Source: Flaviramulus_B aquimarinus (lineage in GTDB: Bacteria > Bacteroidota > Bacteroidia > Flavobacteriales > Flavobacteriaceae). From it: DNA of 64,000 bases. The stretch spans positions 310,001 to 374,000 of the forward strand of contig NZ_BAABJH010000002.1 of the NCBI RefSeq assembly GCF_039543205.1, given 5' to 3'. Positions within the stretch are counted from its first letter, which is position 1. The number at the start of each line of letters is the position of its first letter. Of the stretch, positions 1-9,600 are shown piece by piece. The notes under the pieces are model-generated. The model made no database searches, was not told the DNA's origin, and saw nothing but the letters and a program-made list of their open reading frames with translations. The position numbers and the translations under genes were made by a program.

Positions 1-527
1 TGACATGCATTAAATGTAATGATTGCCACCTGTATTATTTATCATAGCAGTGTTCATTGTGGTATTTGAGGCGGATGCATCAGAATATTCGGTATCCAAT
101 ACTTTTGTGCCAGCCAAAAAGTTATTGGTTGGTACGGATTGGGTTCCATCTTCAAACACGGCATTTACCGTATGGTTATGCGACGGCATCTGATTTACGG
201 TAATGGTGTTAGTTTCTGTTCCTCCTTTTTGCGATTGATTATAATTAGATAGCCCTGGTCCATTACCATATCCAACAGGAACGCGCCCTCTTAAATCTGG
301 CAATGCAAATGTTGTTCGTCCATCACCTCCATAGGTTGTTCCCAAAAGTGAAAACAAGGCAGAATGTTGAGAAATTGGCAATAACTGACCTTCGCATGCC
401 ATCCAACTTCTTTGTGTAAAAGTAATAGCTGTAAGTTTAATATCTCCTAAATACGCTTCTTGGGCACTAGTCGTATTGTTAAAACTTAAACAAAGTAATA
501 GTCCTAAGATTGTAATGGTTTTTTCAT
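1..527 (-). pseudogene. Phage tail-collar / microcystin-dependent-type protein, damaged
   Basis: The longest open stretch (10-402) reads as a tail-collar domain: GQLLPISQHSALFSLLGTTY, then GGDGRTTFALPDLRGRVPVG. The frame is clearly open further upstream (AYLGDIKLTAITFTQRSW before the first in-frame Met), so 402 is not the true start. A natural start with a signal peptide (MKK..ITILGLLLCLSF..) lies at 525-527, but the A run after it has six bases (519-524) where seven are needed, so the ATG frame hits TAG within eight codons. At the other end the frame stops (TAA, 10-12) inside the conserved GGN....M[SQ]P region; downstream codons still read Cys-Met-Ser, so the stop looks like a substitution. 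Either the gene is decaying or the sequence carries errors. The family occurs as tail-fibre-like or secreted adhesin-like proteins; the role here is unknown. The gene may continue past the left edge. Confidence 0.6.
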
Positions 528-580
528 GATAAATGAGTGGTTAAAAATTAATAGCTTCTTAAAGGTAGTTTAATTCAAAC

Positions 581-614
581 CAAAAAAAAGCACTTATCGT
601 TAAATAAGTGCTTT
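581..614 (-). terminator. Intrinsic terminator after infB
   Basis: Arms AAAGCACTTAT (587-597) and ATAAGTGCTTT (604-614) pair over 11 bp with a 6-nt loop. On the minus strand the stem is followed by eight Ts, so it ends the rimP-nusA-infB transcript. Confidence 0.85.
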
Positions 615-663
615 GTCCATAGTTTGTCTACTGTCTTGCTTTTATAGGCTATCTCGATTATTC

Positions 664-3411
664 TTATTTCAATTTCTTTTTAACTTCAACTTCATGGAAA
701 GCTTCAATGATATCACCTTCCTTAATATCGTTATAGTTTTTAATTTGCATACCACAATCGTAACCTTTAGATACTTCTTTGGCATCATCTTTAAATCGTT
801 TTAAGGATGCTAATTCGCCGGTATAAACAACAACACCATCACGAATTAATCGAATTCCTGAAGTTCTAAGTATTTTTCCGTTAGTTACCATACAACCTGC
901 AATGCTACCAACTTTAGATACTTTAAATATTTCTCTAATTTCAGCAGTACCTGTAATCTCTTCTTTAAGCTCTGGAGATAACATACCTTCCATAGCATCC
1001 TTAAGATCGTTTATGGCATCGTAAATAATAGAATAGGTTCTGATATCAATTTCTTCTTTATCAGCAATCATTCTAGCATTTCCAACAGGGCGCACATTAA
1101 ATCCTACAATAATGGCATCGGATGCAGATGCTAATAACACATCACTTTCTGTAATGGCTCCAACACCTTTATGTAAAATGTTTACCTGAATTTCTTCTGT
1201 TGATAATTTCTGGAATGAATCTGTTAATGCTTCAACAGAACCATCTACATCACCTTTAAGAATGATATTCAACTCTTGGAAATCACCAAGTGCAATACGA
1301 CGTCCAATTTCATCAAGTGTTATATGACGTTGCGTTCTAACGGATTGCTCACGTTGTAATTGCGCACGTTTTGAGGCTATTTGTTTAGCTTCACGTTCAT
1401 CTTCAAATACGTTGAATTTATCGCCAGCTTGTGGTGCACCATCCAATCCTAAAACAGAAACTGGTGTTGATGGACCAGCAGCAACTATATCGTTACCACG
1501 CTCATCATGCATGGCTTTTACTTTACCACTATTTTTTCCAGCTAATATATAATCGCCTACTTTCAGTGTTCCGGCTTGTACCAAAATTGTAGACACATAA
1601 CCTCGTCCTTTATCTAAAAAAGCTTCAACTACAGTACCAACAGCCGGTTTTTCTGGATTAGCTTTAAGCTCTAATAATTCGGCTTCTAGTAATACTTTTT
1701 CCAATAATTCTTTTACTCCTGTACCAACCTTAGCTGATATATCATGAGACTGTACCTTACCACCCCAATCTTCTACTAATAAATTCATATTAGCAAGGCC
1801 TTCTTTAATTTTTTCGGGATTAGCAGTTGGTAAATCAATTTTATTAATAGCAAAAACAATAGGCACCCCTGCTGCTTGAGCATGCGAGATTGCTTCTTTT
1901 GTTTGTGGCATAATATCATCATCAGCTGCGGCTACAATAATGGCTATATCAGTAACTTGTGCACCACGAGCACGCATTGCTGTAAAGGCCTCGTGACCTG
2001 GTGTATCTAAAAATGCAATTTTTTGACCGCTTTCTAATTCTACGCCGTAGGCACCAATATGCTGCGTAATACCACCTGACTCTCCTGCAATTACATTTTC
2101 TTCACGAATATAATCCAGTAATGATGTTTTACCATGATCAACGTGACCCATTACCGTAACGATTGGCGCACGTGGTTTTAAATCTTCTGGATTATCTTCT
2201 ACCTCTTCAATAGACTCTTCTATATCTGCAGTTACAAATTCTACTTGATATCCAAATTCTTCAGCAACAATAGAAAGGGTTTCTGCATCTAAACGTTGGT
2301 TCATGGTCACCATCATTCCAAGCGACATACATGCTGAAATAATCTGTGTTACACTAACATCCATCATGGTTGCCACCTCATTTGCGGTAACAAATTCTGT
2401 TACTTTAAGAATTTTGCTTTCTGCTGCTTCTATTTGCTCATCAATCTCAGATTGTTCTCTGTGTTGATCTCTTTTATCTCTTCTATATTTAGCGCCTTTT
2501 CCTTTATTAGATTTACCTTGAAGTTTTTCAAGTGTTTCGCGCACTTGTTTTTTTACATCTTCTTCACTAGGTTCTTCTTTGACAACATTACGACGCCCTT
2601 GCCCTGGCTTTCCTTTAAAACGATCGTTACCACCAGATCTACCTCCTGGTTTTTTCTGACCATTCCCAGACTGTGGGGCTCCTGCTTTACTTATACGGCG
2701 ACGCTTTCTTTTGTTGGCATCTCCTGTTTTTGCTTCTGGTTTCTTCTCTTCCTTTTTCTTTTTAGGTTTATTAAATTGGGTTAAATCAATTTTATCACCT
2801 GATATTTTTGGACCAGTAAGCTTTTTATATTGTGTTTTTACTTTTTCATCAGGAATAACAACTTCGCCATCAACAACGATCTGTTCTTCGTTTTTTGTTA
2901 CTTTAGGCGTATCTTCTTTAGCAACAGGTTTTTCTTCAGCCTTTTTAGGAGTTACCGCTTCTTTAATAGGTTCTGTTACTTCTTCTTTCTTAATAGTTTC
3001 AGTAGGTTCTTCCGGTTTTGAAACTGGTTTTTCTCCTGCTTCTTTAGGCTCTAAATCAATCTTTCCTACTTGTTTAGGCCCTGAAAGTGTTTTTGATGCT
3101 TTAACAACTTCTTGTTGTTGCGCTTTTTCAATGGCTTCTTGAGCTTTTTGCTTAGCTTCTAATTCTTTTTCACGTTTTATCCGTAAATCTTCCTTTTCTT
3201 TTAGCTTAGCTTCACTTACTTCTTGCGACTTTACTTTTTTATTTGCATCCGTTTCAAATTCGTCTGAAAGAATCCTATACGTTTCTTCAGAAATTTTTGT
3301 AGTGGGACGCTTCTCTATCTCGACACCTTTAGAATCTAGAAATTCTACGGCACGATCTAAAGAGATGTTAAGCTCGCGTAATACTTTATTTAATCTAATT
3401 GTCTCAGCCAT
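664..3411 (-). CDS. infB: Translation initiation factor IF-2
   Basis: Cytoplasmic GTPase that brings initiator fMet-tRNA to the 30S subunit and promotes subunit joining. At 915 residues it has an N-terminal IF2_N helical region, then about 300 residues of low-complexity Lys/Glu/Pro/Ala sequence and a basic KRKRRR/GGRSGG patch, a second IF2_N-like region near 340-400, and the G domain. G1 is GHVDHGKT at about residues 421-428, G3 DTPGHE, G4 NKID and G5 SAK, followed by the EF-Tu-like domain 2, the IF2 domain 3 and the C-terminal fMet-tRNA-binding barrel. It is the last gene of rimP-nusA-infB and lies 92 nt after nusA. A -7-like CAAATATA (minus-strand TATATTTG, 3431-3438) in that gap could give a secondary promoter. 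Identification is certain from the motifs. Confidence 0.98.
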   Translation of the reverse strand: MAETIRLNKVLRELNISLDRAVEFLDSKGVEIEKRPTTKISEETYRILSDEFETDANKKVKSQEVSEAKLKEKEDLRIKREKELEAKQKAQEAIEKAQQQEVVKASKTLSGPKQVGKIDLEPKEAGEKPVSKPEEPTETIKKEEVTEPIKEAVTPKKAEEKPVAKEDTPKVTKNEEQIVVDGEVVIPDEKVKTQYKKLTGPKISGDKIDLTQFNKPKKKKEEKKPEAKTGDANKRKRRRISKAGAPQSGNGQKKPGGRSGGNDRFKGKPGQGRRNVVKEEPSEEDVKKQVRETLEKLQGKSNKGKGAKYRRDKRDQHREQSEIDEQIEAAESKILKVTEFVTANEVATMMDVSVTQIISACMSLGMMVTMNQRLDAETLSIVAEEFGYQVEFVTADIEESIEEVEDNPEDLKPRAPIVTVMGHVDHGKTSLLDYIREENVIAGESGGITQHIGAYGVELESGQKIAFLDTPGHEAFTAMRARGAQVTDIAIIVAAADDDIMPQTKEAISHAQAAGVPIVFAINKIDLPTANPEKIKEGLANMNLLVEDWGGKVQSHDISAKVGTGVKELLEKVLLEAELLELKANPEKPAVGTVVEAFLDKGRGYVSTILVQAGTLKVGDYILAGKNSGKVKAMHDERGNDIVAAGPSTPVSVLGLDGAPQAGDKFNVFEDEREAKQIASKRAQLQREQSVRTQRHITLDEIGRRIALGDFQELNIILKGDVDGSVEALTDSFQKLSTEEIQVNILHKGVGAITESDVLLASASDAIIVGFNVRPVGNARMIADKEEIDIRTYSIIYDAINDLKDAMEGMLSPELKEEITGTAEIREIFKVSKVGSIAGCMVTNGKILRTSGIRLIRDGVVVYTGELASLKRFKDDAKEVSKGYDCGMQIKNYNDIKEGDIIEAFHEVEVKKKLK

Positions 3412-3503
3412 AAATCGCCTTTAAAATACTCAAATATATGTATTATACCAATCAAGGCATAATAATGATGCAAATCTGCATTAATTATTTTCTAACCATT
3501 TAA

Positions 3504-4736
3504 CTAGTCTTCAAATTCTTCTTTAAGAATTCTAATAACATCGTTAATTGTTTCTTCTTCTAAATCTGTTCTTTTAACTAGATCGGCAACCTCTTCTTCT
3601 AAAATACTTTTTGCGGTATCCAATCCTGCTTTACTGAATTCATCAATTATCCATCCTTCAATTTCATCTGAGAATTCTCTTAATTCAACATCTTCTTCAG
3701 CACCTTCTCTAAACACATCAATTTCATAACCTGTTAGCTGTCCAGCTAAACGGATATTATGACCACCTCTACCAATGGCTTTACTCACCTCTTCTGGTTT
3801 TAAAATAACCTCGGCACGTTTGGTTTCTTCATTTAATTTAATTGAAGTTACTCGTGCTGGACTTAACGCTCTTGTGATGAATAATTGTAAATTATTAGTA
3901 TAATTGATAACATCAATATTTTCATTTCCTAATTCGCGAACAATGCCATGAATTCTTGATCCTTTCATACCCACACAGGCACCAACTGGATCTATTCTGT
4001 CGTCATAAGAATCTACCGCTACTTTTGCTTTTTCCCCAGGTATTCTTACAACATGTTTAATGGTAATTAAACCATCAAAAACTTCTGGTATTTCTTGTTC
4101 AAATAATTTTTCTAAAAACTTAGGAGAACTTCTAGACATAATTATTGTTGGCTTAGCGCCTTTAAGCTCTACGCTATCAATAACACCTCTTACATTATCT
4201 CCTTTTCTAAAAAAATCTGATGGAATTTGCCTATCTTTTGGCAAAACAATTTCATTACCTTCATCATCTAACAAAATAACGGCTCTATGACGAATATGGT
4301 GGACTTCAGCTGTATAAATTTCGCCAACTAAGTCTTTAAATTGTTTATAGATTATAGTGTTATCGTGCTCATGAATTTTAGAAATCAGGTTTTGGCGTAA
4401 TGCTAAAATGGCACGTCTACCTAAATCTATCAATTTAACTTCTTCTGAAACATCTTCGCCAACTTCAAAATCTGGCTCGATTTTACGAGCTTCTGTTAAT
4501 GATATTTCTTGGTTTGGTTCTTCTACCTCACCATCAGCAACAACAATTCTATTTCGCCATATTTCTAAATCACCTTTATCTGGGTTTACGATAATATCAA
4601 AATTATCATCATCGCCATATTTCTTTTTTAAGGCGCTTCTAAATACGTCTTCTAAAATTGCCATTAACGTTACTCTGTCAATTAGCTTATCGTCTTTGAA
4701 TTCTGAAAAAGATTCAATTAACGCGATATTCTCCAT
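3504..4736 (-). CDS. nusA: Transcription termination/antitermination factor NusA
   Basis: RNA polymerase-associated elongation factor controlling pausing, intrinsic termination and antitermination. The 410 residues hold the N-terminal RNAP-binding domain (1-130), an S1 domain (about 135-200) and two KH domains (about 230-345), with KH motifs VGMKGSRI and IGRGGHNI (GRGG at 322-325). It ends in an acidic helical tail. There are no C-terminal AR repeats as in E. coli, which is normal for this phylum. It starts 12 nt after rimP and is followed by infB, the classic operon order. Because NusA modulates hairpin termination, the terminator-like hairpin in the leader of this operon (5225-5245) is a plausible autoregulatory target; that link is inference. 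Confidence 0.97.
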   Translation of the reverse strand: MENIALIESFSEFKDDKLIDRVTLMAILEDVFRSALKKKYGDDDNFDIIVNPDKGDLEIWRNRIVVADGEVEEPNQEISLTEARKIEPDFEVGEDVSEEVKLIDLGRRAILALRQNLISKIHEHDNTIIYKQFKDLVGEIYTAEVHHIRHRAVILLDDEGNEIVLPKDRQIPSDFFRKGDNVRGVIDSVELKGAKPTIIMSRSSPKFLEKLFEQEIPEVFDGLITIKHVVRIPGEKAKVAVDSYDDRIDPVGACVGMKGSRIHGIVRELGNENIDVINYTNNLQLFITRALSPARVTSIKLNEETKRAEVILKPEEVSKAIGRGGHNIRLAGQLTGYEIDVFREGAEEDVELREFSDEIEGWIIDEFSKAGLDTAKSILEEEVADLVKRTDLEEETINDVIRILKEEFED

Positions 4737-4748
4737 AACTCTTTTTAA

Positions 4749-5210
4749 TTAAAATTTAATCATAACTTTTGCTTCTACAATATCATCGAAAGCAATATTT
4801 GCTTCCTTTTTTACAGTTACTTTACCTTTACCTACTGGTTTAGGCTCTCTAACTTTCCACTCTAATGTAATATCTTCATTAGTTGCTTTAATAAGTGTCC
4901 CTTCAATTTTATCTGAAGTTGTTTTTACTTCAAGTGTTCTTTCTAAATTTTTTTTATACTGCCTTTTATGAACTAAAGGTGCGGTTGCTCCCGCAGACAT
5001 AACTTCTAAAGAAAAATCTTGTTCTTCCCTATCTAAATTATGCTCTATAGCTCGACTTACAAACATACAATCTTCAACTAAAACGCCTTTATCGCCATCA
5101 ATAATTACTTTGATATGATTTTGACTATCAATAGAAAAATCTATAAGAAATAAATCCAGCCTTTCATTTAATGCTGTATCAAGTAAATCTGTAACGGTGT
5201 TTTTAAACAT
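4749..5210 (-). CDS. rimP: Ribosome maturation factor RimP
   Basis: Assists 30S subunit assembly. The 153 residues match the family layout: an N-terminal alpha/beta domain carrying VIIDGDKGVLVEDCMFVSRAIEHNLD, then LEVMSAGATAPL, where the family usually has a V(S/T)SPG-like element, then a C-terminal SH3-like barrel. First gene of the rimP-nusA-infB operon, with nusA 12 nt downstream. The ATG at 5210 is preceded by a short leader with a GC-rich hairpin and a T run. The call rests on operon position and the N-terminal domain. Confidence 0.93.
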   Translation of the reverse strand: MFKNTVTDLLDTALNERLDLFLIDFSIDSQNHIKVIIDGDKGVLVEDCMFVSRAIEHNLDREEQDFSLEVMSAGATAPLVHKRQYKKNLERTLEVKTTSDKIEGTLIKATNEDITLEWKVREPKPVGKGKVTVKKEANIAFDDIVEAKVMIKF

Positions 5211-5224
5211 TTTTAGTATAAAAA

Positions 5225-5245
5225 GAGGGGACTTTCCGTCCCCTC
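5225..5245 (-). promoter_or_regulatory. Terminator-like hairpin in the rimP leader
   Basis: GAGGGGAC and GTCCCCTC form a perfect 8-bp GC-rich stem around a 5-nt loop. On the minus strand the stem is followed at once by TTTTTATA, with the rimP ATG about 14 nt from the stem. It lies between the likely promoter (5275-5282) and the first gene, so it has the form of a transcription attenuator or a leader structure that could also sequester the start region. Confidence 0.65.
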
Positions 5246-5274
5246 ATATTCTTTAATTTCGCCTTTCAACGGTG

Positions 5275-5282
5275 CAAATATA
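5275..5282 (-). promoter_or_regulatory. Bacteroidota -7 box upstream of rimP
   Basis: The minus strand reads TATATTTG, an exact TAnnTTTG match, 65 nt upstream of rimP and just upstream of the leader hairpin. No convincing -33 TTTG is visible at 19-21 nt. Confidence 0.5.
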
Positions 5283-5324
5283 TAATATTTTATTGATTTT
5301 TAAAGGAATATTTCATAAATTTAG

Positions 5325-5345
5325 ATATCATCTTGCCTATGATAT
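5325..5345. promoter_or_regulatory. Inverted repeat upstream of the universal stress gene
   Basis: ATATCAT and ATGATAT are perfect complements separated by 7 nt. It lies 64 nt upstream of the Usp start in an otherwise featureless divergent region. It may be an operator; the binding protein is unknown. Confidence 0.25.
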
Positions 5346-5409
5346 TATGAACTAAATCGTTCTCAAAACACAAAGAACCTACTCATATAACTAAACAAAC
5401 CATAAACTG

Positions 5410-6234
5410 ATGAAAAAAATACTTGTTCCTACAGACTTTTCTCCACAAGCCGAAAACGCTTTAAAGGTAGCGGCCCAATTGGCCAAAAAGCACAATAGTG
5501 AAATTTACTTATTACATATACTAGAAATCCCGTTACACAAAGTAGATGCTTTAAGTTCCTATAATGATTTACCTGAAGCCGTATTTTTTATGAAACTAGC
5601 ACACCAAAAATTTGAAGCTCTAAAAAATAAAGATTATTTACAAGACTTGGTTGTGCATGAAACCGTAGATTTTCATGAAATATTTAAAGGCATTTATCAT
5701 GTTTGCAAAAAACATGATATTGATTTAATAGTTATGGGCTCCAACGGTGTTAGTGGTTTTAAAGAAATGTTGATTGGCAGTAATACAGAAAAAGTGGTTA
5801 GGACTTCTGAAACACCTGTACTTGTTATTAAAAAAGAGCATGATGTTTTTGAGGTTACCAATTTTGTTTTTGCATCAGATTTTAAAGATGAAAACAAAGA
5901 AAACTACGCTAAGGCTATTCAGTTTGCTAATGCTTTGGGTGCAAAATTACATTTAGTTATAGTCAATACACCCAATAAATTTATAACATCGACTAATGCA
6001 AAACGTCGTATGCAAGATTTTGTAGAGGCATCCATATTTTCAAATTACACAATAAACATCTATAATGATTTAAGCATAGAAAAAGGGATTATGAATTTTT
6101 CGGAATCCATTGGTGCCGATTTAATTGGTATGAGCACCCATGGCAGGCAAGGTATTTCTCATTTTTTTAACGGCAGTATTAGTGAGGATTTAGTAAATCA
6201 TGCTAAAAGACCTGTAATTACTTTTAAAATTTAG
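5410..6234 (+). CDS. Universal stress protein, tandem UspA domains
   Basis: Cytoplasmic nucleotide-binding stress protein of 274 residues made of two Usp domains (about 1-140 and 145-274). Domain 1 begins with ILVPTDFSPQAENAL and keeps the ATP-binding pattern G-x2-G-x9-G-S (GSNG, nine residues, GS). Domain 2 has STHG, nine residues, GS, with Ser in place of the first Gly, so its nucleotide site may be altered. It is a single gene, divergent from rimP, and ends before the tRNA-Gln terminator. No TAnnTTTG box is seen upstream; a 7-bp inverted repeat (5325-5345) is the only visible candidate control site. The substrate or process controlled cannot be read from sequence. Confidence 0.93.
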   Translation: MKKILVPTDFSPQAENALKVAAQLAKKHNSEIYLLHILEIPLHKVDALSSYNDLPEAVFFMKLAHQKFEALKNKDYLQDLVVHETVDFHEIFKGIYHVCKKHDIDLIVMGSNGVSGFKEMLIGSNTEKVVRTSETPVLVIKKEHDVFEVTNFVFASDFKDENKENYAKAIQFANALGAKLHLVIVNTPNKFITSTNAKRRMQDFVEASIFSNYTINIYNDLSIEKGIMNFSESIGADLIGMSTHGRQGISHFFNGSISEDLVNHAKRPVITFKI

Positions 6235-6292
6235 GTAAACAAAAAAATCCTTACTTTTTAAACTTCTCGCCTTCCACCTCTTTAACTTCAAT

Positions 6293-6325
6293 AAAAAAAC
6301 CCTAACTATTTTCATAATTAGGGTT
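6293..6325 (-). terminator. Terminator after tRNA-Gln
   Basis: AACCCTAA (6298-6305) pairs with TTAGGGTT (6318-6325). On the minus strand the stem runs into a T tract of seven, 10 nt past the tRNA 3' end. It may also stop Usp transcription from the other side. Confidence 0.8.
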
Positions 6326-6334
6326 AAATTAATG

Positions 6335-6407
6335 TTGGCCTACTAGGGCTCGAACCTAGACTCTTTGGTACCAAAAACCAACGTGTTGCCAGTTACACCA
6401 TAGGCCA
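6335..6407 (-). tRNA. tRNA-Gln (anticodon TTG)
   Basis: The minus strand folds as a full cloverleaf: acceptor arm TGGCCTA/TAGGCCA, D arm GTGTAACTGGCAACAC, anticodon stem TTGGT/ACCAA with loop TTTTGGT (anticodon TTG), and T arm CTAGG-TTCGAGC-CCTAG. Discriminator is A; CCA is not encoded. A terminator follows immediately. Confidence 0.96.
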
Positions 6408-6641
6408 TTCGTGTAATGAGGGTGCAAATTTAATATAAAATTTTCTTTGCACAAGTATTTTTTAAAAAATAATCATCAATACCTAACGTTTAATTAAAAA
6501 CACGATACAGAGAGCTGGCAATTATTATTTTATACCTGAATGATATTGGCTGTTATGCCCATATGTTAAGACTAATAAAATAGTTATGCCTCTTTTCATA
6601 TTTATTATTAAATTCGCCAAAGCAAATAAACATAGATATAT

Positions 6642-9600
6642 ATGGCACATTTCAACTATAAAAAATGGAATACCATTTTAGGTTGGTTTTCTTTTTTAAT
6701 AGCACTTATTACTTACAGTTTAACTGTTGAACCTACAGTAAGTTTTTGGGATGCTGGCGAATATATTTTAACCTCAGCTAAATTACAAGTAGGACATCCT
6801 CCAGGAGCACCTTTATTTCAAATGCTTGGTGCATTTTTCTCAATGTTTGCTTTTGAGTCTTCACAAGTTGGCTTTATGATGAATATGATGAGTGCCATTG
6901 CTAGTGCATTTACTATTCTATTTATGTTTTGGACTATAACTTTGCTATTAAAAAAGTTAGTTGCTTATAAAAGTGAACTATCCGAAGGTAAATCTATGGC
7001 CATTTTAGGCAGTGGTTTAGTAGGTAGTTTAGCGTTTGCATTTTCAGATTCTTTTTGGTTTAATGCTGTCGAAACAGAAGTGTATGCCATGGCAACTTTA
7101 ATTATGGCTATTTTGTTTTGGCTGGCTTTACGTTGGGAACAAGATATGGACAAACCACGTGGTAACCGTTGGCTTATTTTAATAGCCTTTGTTATTGGTC
7201 TTTCATTTGGTGTTCACTTTATGGGACTATTAACTATTCCTGCCATTGGCCTTATCTATTATTTTAAAAATTATAAAACAATCACCCTTAAAAATTTTAT
7301 TGTAGCCAACGTAGTTTCAGTTGGCATACTTTTATTTGTTTTTAAATTATTGGCTCCCAATATTCTTAAAATATTTAGTGTATTCGAAATCTTTTTTGTG
7401 AATACTATAGGATTACCTTTTAATTCAGGTTCCATCATCGCTGGTTTAGCATTAGTTGCCATTATATTTTACGCTTTAAAGTATACACGCCAAAAACAAT
7501 ACATGCATTTAAATACAGGTGTTCTTTGTTTAACCTTTATAATCATTGGTTTTTCTACATGGTTAATGCTTCCTATTCGTGCTAATGCTAATGTTGTTAT
7601 TAATGAAAATAATCCCTCAAGTGCCAGAGAATTATTGGCTTATTATAATTTAGAACAATACCCAGAAACACACTTATTTTACGGCCCTCAGTTTACAGAC
7701 CAATATGCTTATTTAGATGACAACAATCCTTATGTTGACGATAAACCAAAATACGAAAAAGACAAAACCAAAGGTGACTATGTTATTGTAAACGATTACA
7801 AAAACGCTAAACAAAACTACAATTCAAAACATGCTTCTATTCTTCCGCGTATGTGGAGCACTGAGCATGCCGAAAACTACATGATGTTTTCTGGTTTTTT
7901 AAATTTTAAGCTGAAACCTGATTACCAAATGGAAAATGAGTTGCGTACTGCAGTTTCAAATTTTAGAAATGATGTCGTTCAAGGCAATGTAGATTACGAA
8001 GATTACAATACCTTTTTAAAACAGTTTAAAGACTACATTGATATTGAAAAACCATCATTAGCCAGTAATATCGCTTATATGTTTGAATATCAACTAGGCT
8101 ATATGTATTGGCGTTATTTTATGTGGAATTTTTCTGGAAGACAAGATGATATTCAAGGACGTTATGATAACCATGGAAATTGGATAAGCGGTATAAAACC
8201 CATAGATGAATGGCATTTAGGGTTTTCTCAAGATAATTTACCAAGTGATGTTAAAAACAATAAAGCACGAAACACTTACTATTTATTACCTTTTATTTTA
8301 GGTCTTATTGGATTTTTCTTTCTGTTTAATAAAGATAAAAAACTATTTTGGGTCATGTTGGTGTTTTTCCTTTTTACGGGAATAGCCATTCAAGTGTATA
8401 CCAATGTGCGTCCTTTTGAACCTCGTGAGCGTGATTATTCTGTTGTAGGCTCATTTTATGTATTTGCACTTTGGATAGGTTTTGGGGTTTATGGCATTTA
8501 TGATGTGTTAAAAAATTATTTACCTAAAAAACTTGCAGCCCCAATAATTACTTTGGCCTGTATCCTGTTAGTTCCTACTATTATGGCTGCAAACAATTGG
8601 GATGACCACGACCGCTCAGATAAATATACAGCTAGAGCCATGGCAAAAATGTATTTAGATTCCTGTGCCGAAAATGGGATTCTGTTTACTATTGGCGACA
8701 ATGACACCTTTGCTCTTTGGTACGCCCAAGAAATTGAAGGCTATAGAACCGATGTAAGAGTTGTTAATACCAGTTTATTTCAAACCGATTGGTATATAGA
8801 CCAAATGAAACGCAAAGCTTATGAGAGCGACCCGGTACCATCACAACTTACACATGATTTGTACAAATATGGCACGAATGACTATATTATCATTCAACCA
8901 GTTATTAAAGACACTTTAGAAGTTAAACAGTTTTTAGATTTTGTAGGAAGCAACAATCCAAAAACAAAGTACAAATATGTTTTGCAACAACAGGGCGTTG
9001 ATTTAACTCAAGTTAGAAGCCAAGATTTGAATGCTACCTATTTACCGACTCCATATCTTAGAATTCCTGTAAATAAAGACAATGCTTTAAAGTCTGGTCT
9101 CGTAAAACCCAAAGATGCCGATAAAATTGTGCCTTATATTGATATTAACATTAAAGGCGGCGCACTTTACAAAAACCGATTACTCATGCTAGATATAGTA
9201 GCTAATAATGATTGGAAACGCCCAATTTATTTTACAGGTGGCAGCTTTGGCGATGACGATTATATCTGGATGAAAGATTATTTACAGTTAGACGGTATGT
9301 GCTACAAATTAGTACCCATTAAAACTCCTGTTGACAGAGCAAACCCATTTGATATGGGACGTGTGGACAGTGATTTGATGTATAAAAAGGTTAAAAAATG
9401 GGATTGGGGCAATAGTGGATCTTCAGATATTTATCATGATGTGGAGACTCGCAAAAACTCGATAACCTATCGTGGTAATTTAGCACGTTTAGCTGAGCAA
9501 TTAATTAATGAAGAAAAGCTAGATAAAGCTGAAGAAATAGCCGACATTGCTATGGATAACATGCCTGTTGAATATTTTGGATACTATACCCTTTTAGAAC

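Noticed and set aside
2434..3142. Long plus-strand ORFs opposite infB (116 and 143 residues)
   Set aside because: They are Phe/Ser-rich translations of the antisense of the Lys/Glu-rich infB linker; infB coding is certain and no promoter or homology supports the reverse frames.
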